From Lachnospiraceae bacterium (lineage in GTDB: Bacteria > Bacillota_A > Clostridia > Lachnospirales > Lachnospiraceae): DNA of 64,000 nucleotides. Below the pieces are notes generated by a model. It searched no databases. It was given only the letters and a program-made list of their open reading frames with translations, and had not been told where the DNA came from. The translations under genes and the position numbers were made by a program. This document shows positions 26,610 through 36,156 of this stretch, in pieces. Every line of letters starts with the position of its first letter. Positions within the stretch are counted from its first letter, which is position 1. The stretch covers positions 191,660-255,659 of the forward strand of contig JAGAIR010000007.1 of NCBI GenBank assembly GCA_017626435.1, written 5' to 3'.

Positions 26610-28541
26610 ATGTCTTATGAATATGCATATGAATTAGCAGGTCTGACCTTTCTGCTCCTGGTATTGATAAGTTATACTGCTAAGAACTGGCTGCCTCTCC
26701 GGGCAAACCAGCTGTTTCATTGGCTGATAAATATAGCGGTTTTGTTTACTGTGCTGGATATGGCGATCAGAGCTGCAAGTGAAATTCCGGCACTGCAGAC
26801 TGTCAGAATTCATTATGTTTTGGGTGTTTTAACTACTTTGGGAATTCTCTGGATGGTTATTCTGTTTTTTGTCTATTTTCTGGCGTTGACAGAACATATT
26901 AAATCCTATACAGATAACGGTTTTCTCGGAGCAATGTGTCCTGCCGGGGTGATCAGTATTGCAGTATTGTTGACACCGTGGACTCATTTTATTTTCTACT
27001 ATGATAAAACGGTGCATTATCATAGAGGGCCGGGAAGTATTGTATTTTTGGCAGTGGTATTTGGTTATGTGTTAGCAATGTGCATACTTGCATTTTCTAA
27101 TCCGCATATTATACGACGTATGGATGCGGTTCTCACTGTAATGCTGGCAATTATTCATGGTCTTGTAGTTTTGTTCCAGTTTCATGTTTTACAAGACCGG
27201 TATCTGCTGATGTTTTATTCTGCTGATTTTATGGTAGTAGTATGCTATCTGGTCTTTCAGAATATGGATCGTTTTTCCGACCGCGTCAGCGGAGGTTTTT
27301 CCAGGGCTGGTTTCCGTAAAGTGGTCCGCGAGAAATGCCTCTGTCAGGAAGCCTTTGGCTGTCTGTTTATCTCTATTCAAAATTATCAAAATATTACCAG
27401 TATTTGTGTGGATGGGGAACTCTATGAGGTGATGGGAGAAATTGGAGTTATTTTGCGACGATGTGGCGGAAGACATAATCAGTATCATATCCATGGAGCA
27501 GATTTTGCAGTGATGCAGAAGACGGAAGAGGATGTGCTTAGCTTGTTTCAGGAAGTATCCCAAAGACTTCCTGCCGTGATGCGAGTCAACAACCGCAATA
27601 TTGCAATCAATTATGATTATTATATGCTGACTCTGGAAGAAGCATCCTACAACCAGGATGATTTCTTTAATATCATGTCCAGTATGAAGAAAATGTTGAA
27701 GGAACATGCAGATGGCAGAAGCCTTATGCGTTTTGATGGTGTAGTAAAAGAAGAGATTTTGTTAGAACTTTTGATTGGAAGAAAGCTGAAACGTATTTTA
27801 TCTGATCATCAATATGAGCTTCGTTTTTTGCCGATTGTAGATGCAAAAACCGGAAAGTGCAATGCACTGGAAATATTGCCGTTTATGACAAAGGAAAATG
27901 GTGAGATCATTCCGGAGGAGAATGTCTGGCAGGTGGCAAAGGAGATGGGTTGTATTAAGGAGATTGGCCGGATTGTAATGGAGAATACACTCCGGTTTGC
28001 AGCAGAGGAGAAACTTTTTGAGAAAGGAATTGAAAGGATTCATATCAACATAACTCCAGTCCATATTGGTTCTGAATCTGTGATGAGGGAATATCGGAAT
28101 CTGGCAGATAAATATCAGATTTCGATGGATAAGCTTTGTATGGAAATGACTGAGGACATGAGTGTATCGCAGGAAGTACTGGGTAAATATCTGAACATGC
28201 TGAAGAAATCCGGTGTCAGATTGATGTTAGACCGCTATGGTGAAAATATCTGTAATCTGCAGAGTATCATGAATATGCCATTTGATATGGTAAAAATAAA
28301 CCGGCAGATGCTTCATCGGTATTGTCATGGAGAAAGTGAAATTTTGGAATACCAGATCAAAATGCTAAAGGAAAGCGGCTGGACCATCTGTCTGGATGGA
28401 GTCGATACAGGGGAACAGTATCAAAAAGTAACAAAACTGGAAGTGGAGTGTTTTCAGGGAAATTATTTTTCCCGTCCGCTTTCACCGGAAAGATTGCATA
28501 TTTATATGGAGGATAGTCATGGTATATCACATTCATTATGA
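26610..28541 (+). CDS. Membrane protein with degenerate (inactive) EAL domain
   Basis: Probable c-di-GMP-related protein (643 aa) with seven or so membrane helices (about 5-220), a middle region in the place of a GGDEF domain but without its motif (about 240-360), and an EAL-fold domain (about 385-635). Catalytic features are lost: the E-x-L-x-R motif reads EILPF (421-425), the DDFGTGYSS loop reads DRYGENICN, and the KID motif is KIN. The fold signature QGNYFSRPL remains. It should therefore not hydrolyse c-di-GMP and may act as a receptor or partner. The last 23 bases overlap the next gene, an intact paralogue. Confidence 0.87.
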   Translation: MSYEYAYELAGLTFLLLVLISYTAKNWLPLRANQLFHWLINIAVLFTVLDMAIRAASEIPALQTVRIHYVLGVLTTLGILWMVILFFVYFLALTEHIKSYTDNGFLGAMCPAGVISIAVLLTPWTHFIFYYDKTVHYHRGPGSIVFLAVVFGYVLAMCILAFSNPHIIRRMDAVLTVMLAIIHGLVVLFQFHVLQDRYLLMFYSADFMVVVCYLVFQNMDRFSDRVSGGFSRAGFRKVVREKCLCQEAFGCLFISIQNYQNITSICVDGELYEVMGEIGVILRRCGGRHNQYHIHGADFAVMQKTEEDVLSLFQEVSQRLPAVMRVNNRNIAINYDYYMLTLEEASYNQDDFFNIMSSMKKMLKEHADGRSLMRFDGVVKEEILLELLIGRKLKRILSDHQYELRFLPIVDAKTGKCNALEILPFMTKENGEIIPEENVWQVAKEMGCIKEIGRIVMENTLRFAAEEKLFEKGIERIHINITPVHIGSESVMREYRNLADKYQISMDKLCMEMTEDMSVSQEVLGKYLNMLKKSGVRLMLDRYGENICNLQSIMNMPFDMVKINRQMLHRYCHGESEILEYQIKMLKESGWTICLDGVDTGEQYQKVTKLEVECFQGNYFSRPLSPERLHIYMEDSHGISHSL

Positions 28542-30438
28542 ATTGGCAGCTGCCGGATTTATGGTGGCAGTACTGGCTGCGCTCTATCGGCAGAAACATT
28601 TAAAAATATATCGGAACCAATTATTTCAAGTTCTTTTGATTTTGGTGCTGATTGCTGACTGTCTGGATGTTCTCAGGGGATGTGTCGTGGCATCTGAGAC
28701 TGTACTGCCTGAATTTGCAAGGCAAGCTACAGAAATAATTTATCTAACTATCCTTATGTCCTGCGGAGTGGGATATGCCGCCTATATTCTTGCAGTAGTC
28801 CGAAATTTGGATATTGTCATGAATTATAAATGGTTTCTATTGATTCCGTATCTGATTGGGGTTGTGTTGTGTATTTCATCTCCATGGAGTCATGTTATCT
28901 TTTATTTTAATGAGCGGGGGGTTTTTTGCAGAGGAAGTCTTTATTTGCTGTTGTATGTTATTACACTTGCTTATGTGCTGATTCCTTCACTGATGGCAAT
29001 ATTAAGTCCGCATAAGATGAAAAAAGGAGAAATGGTCTGGATATACGGGATTCCGGCAATGATTATCTTTTGTGCAGCAGTGCAGCAGATATTTTTTCCA
29101 GAAGTGCTTTTGATTGGCTTTGTTAACTGCCTGGTAGTATTTACGGGATTCTTATTCCTGCAAAGTTCTGATTATTATCTGGATGAAGTAACAGGGTTAT
29201 TCAAAATGCATGGTTTTGAAGAAGTTCTCAGGGAGAGGATGAGTTATGGGACACACAGCTCTTATCTGATCATACGTATCATAAATTTTAATGCCATGCA
29301 GGAGATGTATGAGGATTCCCGGTTAACACAGATTCAGAATGATATGGCACAAATTATGCGAAGGGAATGTAAAGGAAGGACATTTTATCATATCGCAGCG
29401 TCTACCTTTGCTGTGATTTCTTCTACCCGTCAGGAGTCGGAGGAGATATACCGGCGTCTCTGCCAAACGCTTCCTCGTGTGTGGGTGATCGACGGGGAAG
29501 AGGTTGTGCATGATTACAGTTATTATACGGTAGAAACTCCAGCGGAATGTGATAATACAACAGAGCTTTTGCAGAGAATTGCCTATGCCCGTTCGGATCA
29601 TCCGGGACATCATAAACCGGGAGAACTGATCCATTTGTCTCATGATACCGTGAAGCTGGCAGAAGAGAAACAGAGAGTGGCTGACCTGGTAGAAGAGGCC
29701 ATAATGGATAACAGTATTGAGATTTATTTTCAGCCGATCTATTCACTGGAAAAGGAGAGGATTACATCTGTAGAGGTGCTGGCAAGATTAAAGGACCGGA
29801 ATAAAAAATTCATTAATCCAGAATTTTTCATTCATGTTGCAGAGGAAAACCGTGCTATCATCCAGCTGGGAGAGCAGATTTACCGGAAGGCGTGTATTTT
29901 TGCCAGCCAGAATCATATTTTTGATATGGGGATCGATGATATCAATATCAATTTGTCACCAATTCAATGTTGCTATGAAGATCTGGCGCACGATCTGATA
30001 CAGATTGCAGAGGAATATGATATTCCAATGTCGCGGATGCATCTGGAAATTACGGAAAGTGCAATAATGAACCGGGATGAAATCATGACTACCCTGGAGG
30101 AGCTTAGTGCTTCCGGTGCTAAGATTGCGTTAGATGATTTTGGAACAGGATATTCCAGTATGACAAGTATCGTCAGTCTTCCAGTGGACTATGTTAAGAT
30201 CGACAAAAGTCTGGTCTGGTCCTATGGAAGAGGAGAGAATCAATATCTGAACCAGTTGGTGCCGATGATTCAGGCGGAGGGAAAGAAGATTATCTCTGAG
30301 GGAATTGAAACGATAGAGCACATTGATATTTTCCGGAGACTGAAAGGTGACTTTTTACAGGGTTATTATTATTCCAAACCGCTTCCGGAGCAGGAATTTA
30401 TCCAGTATCTAAAAAAGGCAAACCAAGTAGTAACATAA
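28519..30438 (+). CDS. Membrane c-di-GMP phosphodiesterase (EAL)
   Basis: Paralogue of the preceding gene (639 aa) with the same layout: membrane helices (about 5-215), degenerate GGDEF (the loop reads IAASTFAVI), then a complete EAL domain (about 395-635). Active-site motifs are intact: E419-V-L-A-R, NINLSPIQ, EITESAIM, Asp539-Asp540 in DDFGTGYSS, KIDKSL, EGIETIE and QGYYYSKPL. It should open c-di-GMP to pGpG. GGAGG six bases before the ATG. Ends the operon; no strong terminator follows. Confidence 0.93.
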   Translation: MVYHIHYELAAAGFMVAVLAALYRQKHLKIYRNQLFQVLLILVLIADCLDVLRGCVVASETVLPEFARQATEIIYLTILMSCGVGYAAYILAVVRNLDIVMNYKWFLLIPYLIGVVLCISSPWSHVIFYFNERGVFCRGSLYLLLYVITLAYVLIPSLMAILSPHKMKKGEMVWIYGIPAMIIFCAAVQQIFFPEVLLIGFVNCLVVFTGFLFLQSSDYYLDEVTGLFKMHGFEEVLRERMSYGTHSSYLIIRIINFNAMQEMYEDSRLTQIQNDMAQIMRRECKGRTFYHIAASTFAVISSTRQESEEIYRRLCQTLPRVWVIDGEEVVHDYSYYTVETPAECDNTTELLQRIAYARSDHPGHHKPGELIHLSHDTVKLAEEKQRVADLVEEAIMDNSIEIYFQPIYSLEKERITSVEVLARLKDRNKKFINPEFFIHVAEENRAIIQLGEQIYRKACIFASQNHIFDMGIDDININLSPIQCCYEDLAHDLIQIAEEYDIPMSRMHLEITESAIMNRDEIMTTLEELSASGAKIALDDFGTGYSSMTSIVSLPVDYVKIDKSLVWSYGRGENQYLNQLVPMIQAEGKKIISEGIETIEHIDIFRRLKGDFLQGYYYSKPLPEQEFIQYLKKANQVVT

Positions 30439-30631
30439 CAAGGGGTCATAGCCCGATTACAAGTTTGTGGCATTGGTCTGTCATGAGGAAGTAAAAATAC
30501 GGAGATGCAGGACAGATTTCTGTGGAAATCCGGGATGAAGTGTATTATAATAGATTCAAACCGTTCGGAAAATAGAATGTACGGATTTTTATATTAATGA
30601 GACGCAGGAGAAGCGTAGAATGGAGGATATT

Positions 30632-31318
30632 ATGGAATTAAGTCATATGGAGTTAAGAGAGGAAATGTGTGATATCTGTCATAAGATGTGGCAGTTGGGC
30701 TGGGTTGCCGCCAATGACGGAAATGTATCTGCAAAACTGTTCGATGGAACATTTCTTGCAACACCTACGGGTATCAGTAAGAGCTTTATCACACCGGAAA
30801 AGCTGGTCCGCATTGATAAAGATGGAAATGTGCTGGAAGCTTTGGAGGGATATCGTCCATCCTCTGAGATCAAGATGCATTTAAGATGCTATCAGGAAAG
30901 AGAAGACGTGGGAGCTGTGCTCCATGCACATCCTCCGGTTGCTACTGGCTATGCTGTAGCGAATATTCCATTGGATGAGTATTCTATGATTGAGACAGTA
31001 ATTGCGATTGGTTCTGTACCGGTGACACCATATGGAACACCATCTACCAATGAGGTACCGGATGCCATTACTCCTTATCTGGGCGAGCATGATGTTATGC
31101 TGCTTCAGAATCATGGTGCGCTGGCTGTGGGAGCTGATGTTCTGACTGCGTATTACCGCATGGAGTCATTAGAGCTCTTTGCAAAGATCAGTCTGAATGC
31201 ACATCTTCTGGGAGGTGCACAGGAGCTTTCCAAAGAAAATATTGACCGCCTCATCAGCATGAGGGAACAGTATAAGGTAACTGGAAAGCATCCGGGATAT
31301 AAAAAATATTCAAAATAA
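30632..31318 (+). CDS. fucA: Class II aldolase, L-fuculose/L-rhamnulose phosphate type
   Basis: Zinc aldolase splitting L-fuculose 1-phosphate to DHAP and L-lactaldehyde (228 aa). GNVSAKL binds phosphate, SSEIKMHL carries the catalytic Glu, and zinc ligands are in LHAHPP and QNHGA. Length and motifs fit FucA. An ATG 12 bases upstream is rejected because GGAGG lies 5 bases before 30632, the same arrangement as at 202-216. A rhamnulokinase-type kinase follows. A TATAAT at 30546-30551 may be its promoter. The exact ketose is inferred. Confidence 0.88.
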   Translation: MELSHMELREEMCDICHKMWQLGWVAANDGNVSAKLFDGTFLATPTGISKSFITPEKLVRIDKDGNVLEALEGYRPSSEIKMHLRCYQEREDVGAVLHAHPPVATGYAVANIPLDEYSMIETVIAIGSVPVTPYGTPSTNEVPDAITPYLGEHDVMLLQNHGALAVGADVLTAYYRMESLELFAKISLNAHLLGGAQELSKENIDRLISMREQYKVTGKHPGYKKYSK

Positions 31319-31386
31319 GCAATCTATTCTTACCATTGCAATAGTAATGGATTTGTGATGATGGATTACATAGAGAATGACAGGCG

Positions 31387-31419
31387 GGGTATTCTTCTGA
31401 TGGAGGATGCCCTGTTTTT
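31387..31419 (+). terminator. Terminator between the aldolase and kinase genes
   Basis: GGGTATTCT pairs with AGGATGCCC (two wobbles), followed by TGTTTTT. With the promoter below, it makes the two genes separate units. Confidence 0.65.
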
Positions 31420-31439
31420 AAATTTGGACAGGTTACAAG

Positions 31440-31468
31440 TTGTGAAACAGGGAAGGGAATGCTATAAT
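31440..31468 (+). promoter_or_regulatory. Promoter of the rhamnulokinase-type gene
   Basis: TTGTGA, 17-base spacer, perfect TATAAT, 40 bases before the gene. Confidence 0.6.
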
Positions 31469-31508
31469 AAAATGAAATTGTTTGAGGTTGTGAAAGGAGA
31501 TTACATCA

Positions 31509-32999
31509 ATGAATGTATTGGCGTTTGACTTAGGGGCAAGCAGTGGTCGTGGAATACTGGCATGCTTTGATGGGAAAAAGATTACGCTGGAGGAGATCCA
31601 CCGTTTTCCGCATAATTTCAGTATGATGAACGGTCATGCTTACTGGAATATCCTTTCCCTGATGGATGAGATGAAAGAAGGGATGCGGCTTTGCAAGGAG
31701 CCTTTAGCTGGTGTTGGGTTTGATACATGGGGGGTAGACTGTGGCATTCTGGATGCAGAAGGAAATCTTCTTGGAATTCCGGGAAGTTACCGTGATCCGG
31801 CATTAGATGATGCAAATATGGAAAAGGTATTGAAACGATTGGCACCAGAGGGGACCGCGGAAGAGAAAAAGGCAGCTGCCGGTGAAAAATATGCATTTGA
31901 ACAGACTGGGATTGCCAGTCTGGCATATAATACATTGTATAAGCTTTGTTATATGAAAGAACAGATGCCAACCCAGATGGAAGCGGCAGAAACAGTACTT
32001 TTAATGCCTAATCTGATCGAATATCTTTTTTCTGGTGTAAAGCACAGTGAGTATTCTATTGCTTCCACTACCCAGCTTTTTAATATGAAGGAAAAGTGCT
32101 GGTCTGCGGAGTTGATGAAAAAGGCAGGACTGAATCCATCGCTGTTTCCAGCTGTGGATTATGCAGGGCGGGACCTGGGAACTCTCCGTCCTGAAATAGC
32201 AGAGGAAGTAGGGCAGGAAAATCTGCATATTATTTCCATATCAGGACATGATACCGCATGTGCGGCAGCTGCTGTGCCTGCTGCCGAAGAGGAATTCACT
32301 TTCCTGTCCAGTGGAACCTGGTCATTACTTGGCATTTCTTCTCAAACAATGCTGGCCGGAGAGGATGTGATCGAAAGCAAGATCTCCAACGAAGGAACCT
32401 GGGATGGGGGATACCGTCCAACTGTCAATATCATTGGCTTGTGGATGTTTCAGGAGATTCGCCGTAATTTCCAGAAGGCAGGCAAAGATTACAGTTTTGT
32501 GGAACTGACAGATCTGGCGGCAAAAGAACCGCCGCTGCGCAGTTTTATCCGTCCGGATGATTTTATGCAGCCGGGAGATTATCCCACTAAAATACGGGAA
32601 TACTGTAAAAAAACAGGTCAGCCTGTACCGGAAAGTGATGGGGCCCTGGTCAGATGCATTTTGGAAAGTCTGGCGATGAAATACCGTCAGGTATATCAGA
32701 GTCTGCGTCCATTTGTTACCTGGGAGGAGAAAATTTATATCGTAGGCGGGGGTGTCCAGAATGATCTGTTGAACCAGTTTACAGCCAATGCACTTGGCAT
32801 CCCGGTGATTACAGGGGCAAGTGAGGCTACTGCAGTAGGGAATGTGATGGAACAGCTCCAGGCACTGGGAGCTTACCAGACGAGGGAAGAGAAGTGCAGG
32901 ATATTGGCGGCATCTTTTGAAACGAAGGAAATTATGCCGCAGGATCGACTGGAATGGGATGAAGGCTATCTCCGTTTTAGCAGCCTGTATGAAATTTGA
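31509..32999 (+). CDS. Rhamnulokinase-type FGGY sugar kinase
   Basis: ATP-dependent ketose kinase (496 aa). AFDLGASSGRG, GFDTWGVDCGILD, the SYRD loop, ISGHDTACAA, LSSGTWSLLG and VGGGVQND are those of RhaB-like kinases. In gut Clostridia such kinases are used for L-rhamnulose and L-fuculose, and the aldolase beside it could serve either. No isomerase or transporter lies in the window. Good AAAGGAG site. Confidence 0.88.
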   Translation: MNVLAFDLGASSGRGILACFDGKKITLEEIHRFPHNFSMMNGHAYWNILSLMDEMKEGMRLCKEPLAGVGFDTWGVDCGILDAEGNLLGIPGSYRDPALDDANMEKVLKRLAPEGTAEEKKAAAGEKYAFEQTGIASLAYNTLYKLCYMKEQMPTQMEAAETVLLMPNLIEYLFSGVKHSEYSIASTTQLFNMKEKCWSAELMKKAGLNPSLFPAVDYAGRDLGTLRPEIAEEVGQENLHIISISGHDTACAAAAVPAAEEEFTFLSSGTWSLLGISSQTMLAGEDVIESKISNEGTWDGGYRPTVNIIGLWMFQEIRRNFQKAGKDYSFVELTDLAAKEPPLRSFIRPDDFMQPGDYPTKIREYCKKTGQPVPESDGALVRCILESLAMKYRQVYQSLRPFVTWEEKIYIVGGGVQNDLLNQFTANALGIPVITGASEATAVGNVMEQLQALGAYQTREEKCRILAASFETKEIMPQDRLEWDEGYLRFSSLYEI

Positions 33000-33068
33000 A
33001 TGCTATCAATCAGTGTTTATCTTTATGGTTTAAATGAAAATAAAAAAAGAAGTGAATGGAGGAAGAGA

Positions 33069-36038
33069 ATGGCAGCAAGCATAAAAAGCATCGAGGAAGT
33101 GAAGATTCCAGAAACTTATGTCCTGGAACAGTCAGAATATATCAGAGAGGTTGACAGCTTTGCCCTGTCGCTGCGCCACAAGGTAAGCGGGGCGAGAGTG
33201 CTGGTATTGAGTAACGAAGACGACAATAAGGTGTTTTCGATTGGGTTCCGTACACCGCCAAAGGATGCCACAGGGGTCCCCCACATCATTGAACATACTG
33301 TACTGTGCGGTTCAAAGCATTTTCCGGCAAAGGATCCTTTTGTAGAACTGGTGAAGGGTTCTTTAAATACCTATCTGAATGCAACTACCTATCCGGACAA
33401 AACTTTGTATCCGGTAGCAAGCTGCAATGACAAGGATTTCGAGAATCTGATGCATGTGTATATGGATGCTGTATTCTATCCTAATATTTATGAACATGAG
33501 GAAATCTTTAAGCAGGAGGGCTGGCATTATGAAATTACGGAGCCTGATGAGCCGGTTATCTATAATGGTGTCGTGTACAACGAGATGAAAGGAGCATTTT
33601 CCTCTGAGGAAGGTGTACTGGAGCGTTTTGTAATGAACAGTCTGTTTCCGGATACCACCTATGGACAGGAATCCGGCGGCGATCCTGCGTGTATTCCGGA
33701 TCTGACCTATGAAGAATATCTGGATTTCCATCGCCGTTATTATCATCCGGTCAACAGCTACATCTATCTCTATGGTGATATGGATGTAGAGGAACGTCTG
33801 AACTGGATGGATGAAAACTATCTGAAGGATTTTCCGGCAATTGAGCTGGATTCTTCTATCGGTCTGCAAAAACCATTTAACAAGATGAAAAGTCTTACCA
33901 AAGAATATGCAGTATCCCAGACAGCAGACTGCAGTGAAAAGACCTATTATGCTTATGCGGCGGCTATGGATATTACTATGGACCAGGAGGCGTGTAAGGC
34001 ATTTGAACTATTGTCTTATGTGCTGATTGAGATGCCGGGAGCACCGTTAAAGCAGGCACTTTTGGATGCCGGAATCGGAAATGATGTGGATGTGGATTTT
34101 TGTGATATCCTGCGCCAGAGCTACTTTGCCATTACCACAAAGAATGCCGGGGCTGGGGAGAAGGAGAGGTTCTACCAGGTAATCCGCCAGACCCTGGAAC
34201 GGCTGGTAAAGGATGGCATTGACAGAAAGGCACTGGAAGCGGCTATCAATGGAACAGAATTTAAGGAGAGAGAGGCAGATTTCGGTTCTTTTCCGAAAGG
34301 ACTTTTGTATGGGCTGAAGACCATGAAAACCTGGCTGTATGATGACAGCCAGCCATACACTTCACTGTGCTATGATAAATATTATCAGTTTTTGAGAGAA
34401 CAGCTTGCTACGGATTATTATGAACAATTGATTCAGAAATATCTTCTGGATAATCCGCACTCTATTTTGGTGGAAATGGTACCAAAGCTTGGGCTGGCAG
34501 CAGAAAACGAACAGAAGGAAAAAGAGCGTCTGGCTGCTTACAAGGCAAGTCTTACTGATGAAGAAATCCAACAACTGATGGAAGATACCAAGGCATTGAA
34601 AGCATATCAGGAAGAGCCTAGTCCGAAGGAAGTACTGGAGATGATCCCAATGCTTTCCAGAGAGGATATTGACAGCAAAGTACAGCCATTTGTGAATGAA
34701 GAAATCACTCTCCAGGGAATTAAAACAGTGCATCACGATATTCATACCAATGACATTGTCTATCTGCGTCTGTTTTTTGATGGAGGAGAGCTGGAGGAAT
34801 ATGTGCCTCAGATGAGTTTCCTGGCTACCCTGCTGGGGTATATGGACACCAAAAAGCACAGTTACATGGAATTTGATACAGAGACCAATTTCTATACTGG
34901 GGGCATTGCCTCAGATGTAAATATTTTCTGCATGTATGGAAATAAAGATGATTACCGGATACAGTTTGAGGTGAGGACCAAGGTGCTGCGGAGCCAGGTA
35001 GAGGCGGCGATGAAGTTGATGGCAGAGATGATGTTTGAAACGCTGTTTTCCGATGAGAAACATTTAAAAGAGGTTGTGGCAGAGACCCGGTCCCGGTTGA
35101 AGGTGCGTCTGATGTCGGCTGGCCATCAGGCGGCAGCTGGAAGAGCGACCTCTTATTTCTCCAAAAGTGCATGGCTCAATGATGCGTCTGTGGGAATTGG
35201 CTATTATCAGTATCTGGTACAGCTGGATGAACATTTCGATGAGGAAAAAGAAAATTTAAAAGCGGGCTGTCAGGCTCTGCTGAAAAAATTGTTCCGGAAG
35301 GAAAATATGTTGATATCCTGTACCTCAGACAAAGAAGGGCTTCGGGCAGTGGATTCTGCATTGGCAGGATTTTTGAAAGAGCTTACAGCATTTGAGACAG
35401 AAGATGTTCCGAAAAAAGCGTTAGACAATATTCTCCAGGCATATCCAGCCGATCCAAAGCAGCGTAATGAGGGGTGGATGACACCGGCAGAAATCCAGTA
35501 TGTTGCTATGGCGGGCAGCTATGAGAATGTAAAAAATGTTAATTTTGGTGCACTCCGGGTAGTACGCCACCTGCTTAATTATGGATATCTTTGGAATGAA
35601 GTACGTGTCAAGGGTGGAGCGTATGGTGTCTTCTGTCAGTTTAACCGTGACCAGGAGGGATTTTTTGCTTCTTACCGTGACCCTAAGCTTTCCGAAACTA
35701 TGGAGGTATATCAAAAAGCAGCAGAGTTTCTGAAGGAATATCAGACAGAGGAAAGAGAAATCTTAAAGACCATTATCGGAACAGTCAGCGGTATGGATAC
35801 TCCACTGACTCCGGCAATGAAGGGACGACGATCTATGACTGCTTATCTGACGAAGACACCTCTGGGTGCACTTCAGGAGGAAAGGGATCAGGTTCTTTCC
35901 TGTACTTGTGAGGATATCCACGAGACAGCGTCTGTTATGGAGGCTGTGACAAATGCCGGCAATCTTTGTGTGATTGGTAATGAACAGCATTTGGAAGAAG
36001 AAAAGGAATTGTTCCAGAAAATGATTCCGCTTTCATAA
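33069..36038 (+). CDS. M16-family metallopeptidase, presequence-protease (PreP) type
   Basis: Large zinc peptidase that degrades short peptides inside a closed chamber (989 aa, the full length of the M16C type). The inverted zinc motif is HIIEH (His72, Glu75, His76), with the third ligand region in NEMKGAFSSEE. The C-terminal half is the usual inactive second M16 module; the internal linker ends near KALKAYQEEPSPKEVL. GGAGG seven bases before 33069 sets the start; the frame is open 69 bases upstream, abutting the kinase stop. No signal peptide, so cytoplasmic. Confidence 0.94.
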   Translation: MAASIKSIEEVKIPETYVLEQSEYIREVDSFALSLRHKVSGARVLVLSNEDDNKVFSIGFRTPPKDATGVPHIIEHTVLCGSKHFPAKDPFVELVKGSLNTYLNATTYPDKTLYPVASCNDKDFENLMHVYMDAVFYPNIYEHEEIFKQEGWHYEITEPDEPVIYNGVVYNEMKGAFSSEEGVLERFVMNSLFPDTTYGQESGGDPACIPDLTYEEYLDFHRRYYHPVNSYIYLYGDMDVEERLNWMDENYLKDFPAIELDSSIGLQKPFNKMKSLTKEYAVSQTADCSEKTYYAYAAAMDITMDQEACKAFELLSYVLIEMPGAPLKQALLDAGIGNDVDVDFCDILRQSYFAITTKNAGAGEKERFYQVIRQTLERLVKDGIDRKALEAAINGTEFKEREADFGSFPKGLLYGLKTMKTWLYDDSQPYTSLCYDKYYQFLREQLATDYYEQLIQKYLLDNPHSILVEMVPKLGLAAENEQKEKERLAAYKASLTDEEIQQLMEDTKALKAYQEEPSPKEVLEMIPMLSREDIDSKVQPFVNEEITLQGIKTVHHDIHTNDIVYLRLFFDGGELEEYVPQMSFLATLLGYMDTKKHSYMEFDTETNFYTGGIASDVNIFCMYGNKDDYRIQFEVRTKVLRSQVEAAMKLMAEMMFETLFSDEKHLKEVVAETRSRLKVRLMSAGHQAAAGRATSYFSKSAWLNDASVGIGYYQYLVQLDEHFDEEKENLKAGCQALLKKLFRKENMLISCTSDKEGLRAVDSALAGFLKELTAFETEDVPKKALDNILQAYPADPKQRNEGWMTPAEIQYVAMAGSYENVKNVNFGALRVVRHLLNYGYLWNEVRVKGGAYGVFCQFNRDQEGFFASYRDPKLSETMEVYQKAAEFLKEYQTEEREILKTIIGTVSGMDTPLTPAMKGRRSMTAYLTKTPLGALQEERDQVLSCTCEDIHETASVMEAVTNAGNLCVIGNEQHLEEEKELFQKMIPLS

Positions 36039-36090
36039 TGTGAAATGAAGATTTGGGAGGAGATAAAATGTCTCCCCTGAATTTTGGAAG

Positions 36091-36120
36091 GTTTGTGCCT
36101 GCACTGTGGCACAAACTTTT
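36091..36120 (+). terminator. Terminator after the M16 peptidase
   Basis: GTTTGTGCC and GGCACAAAC form a perfect 9-bp stem with an 8-base loop, followed by TTTT. It separates the peptidase from era. Confidence 0.7.
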
Positions 36121-36156
36121 CATGGAAAGTGAAATCAGTGCAGAAAAGAGGAACAT

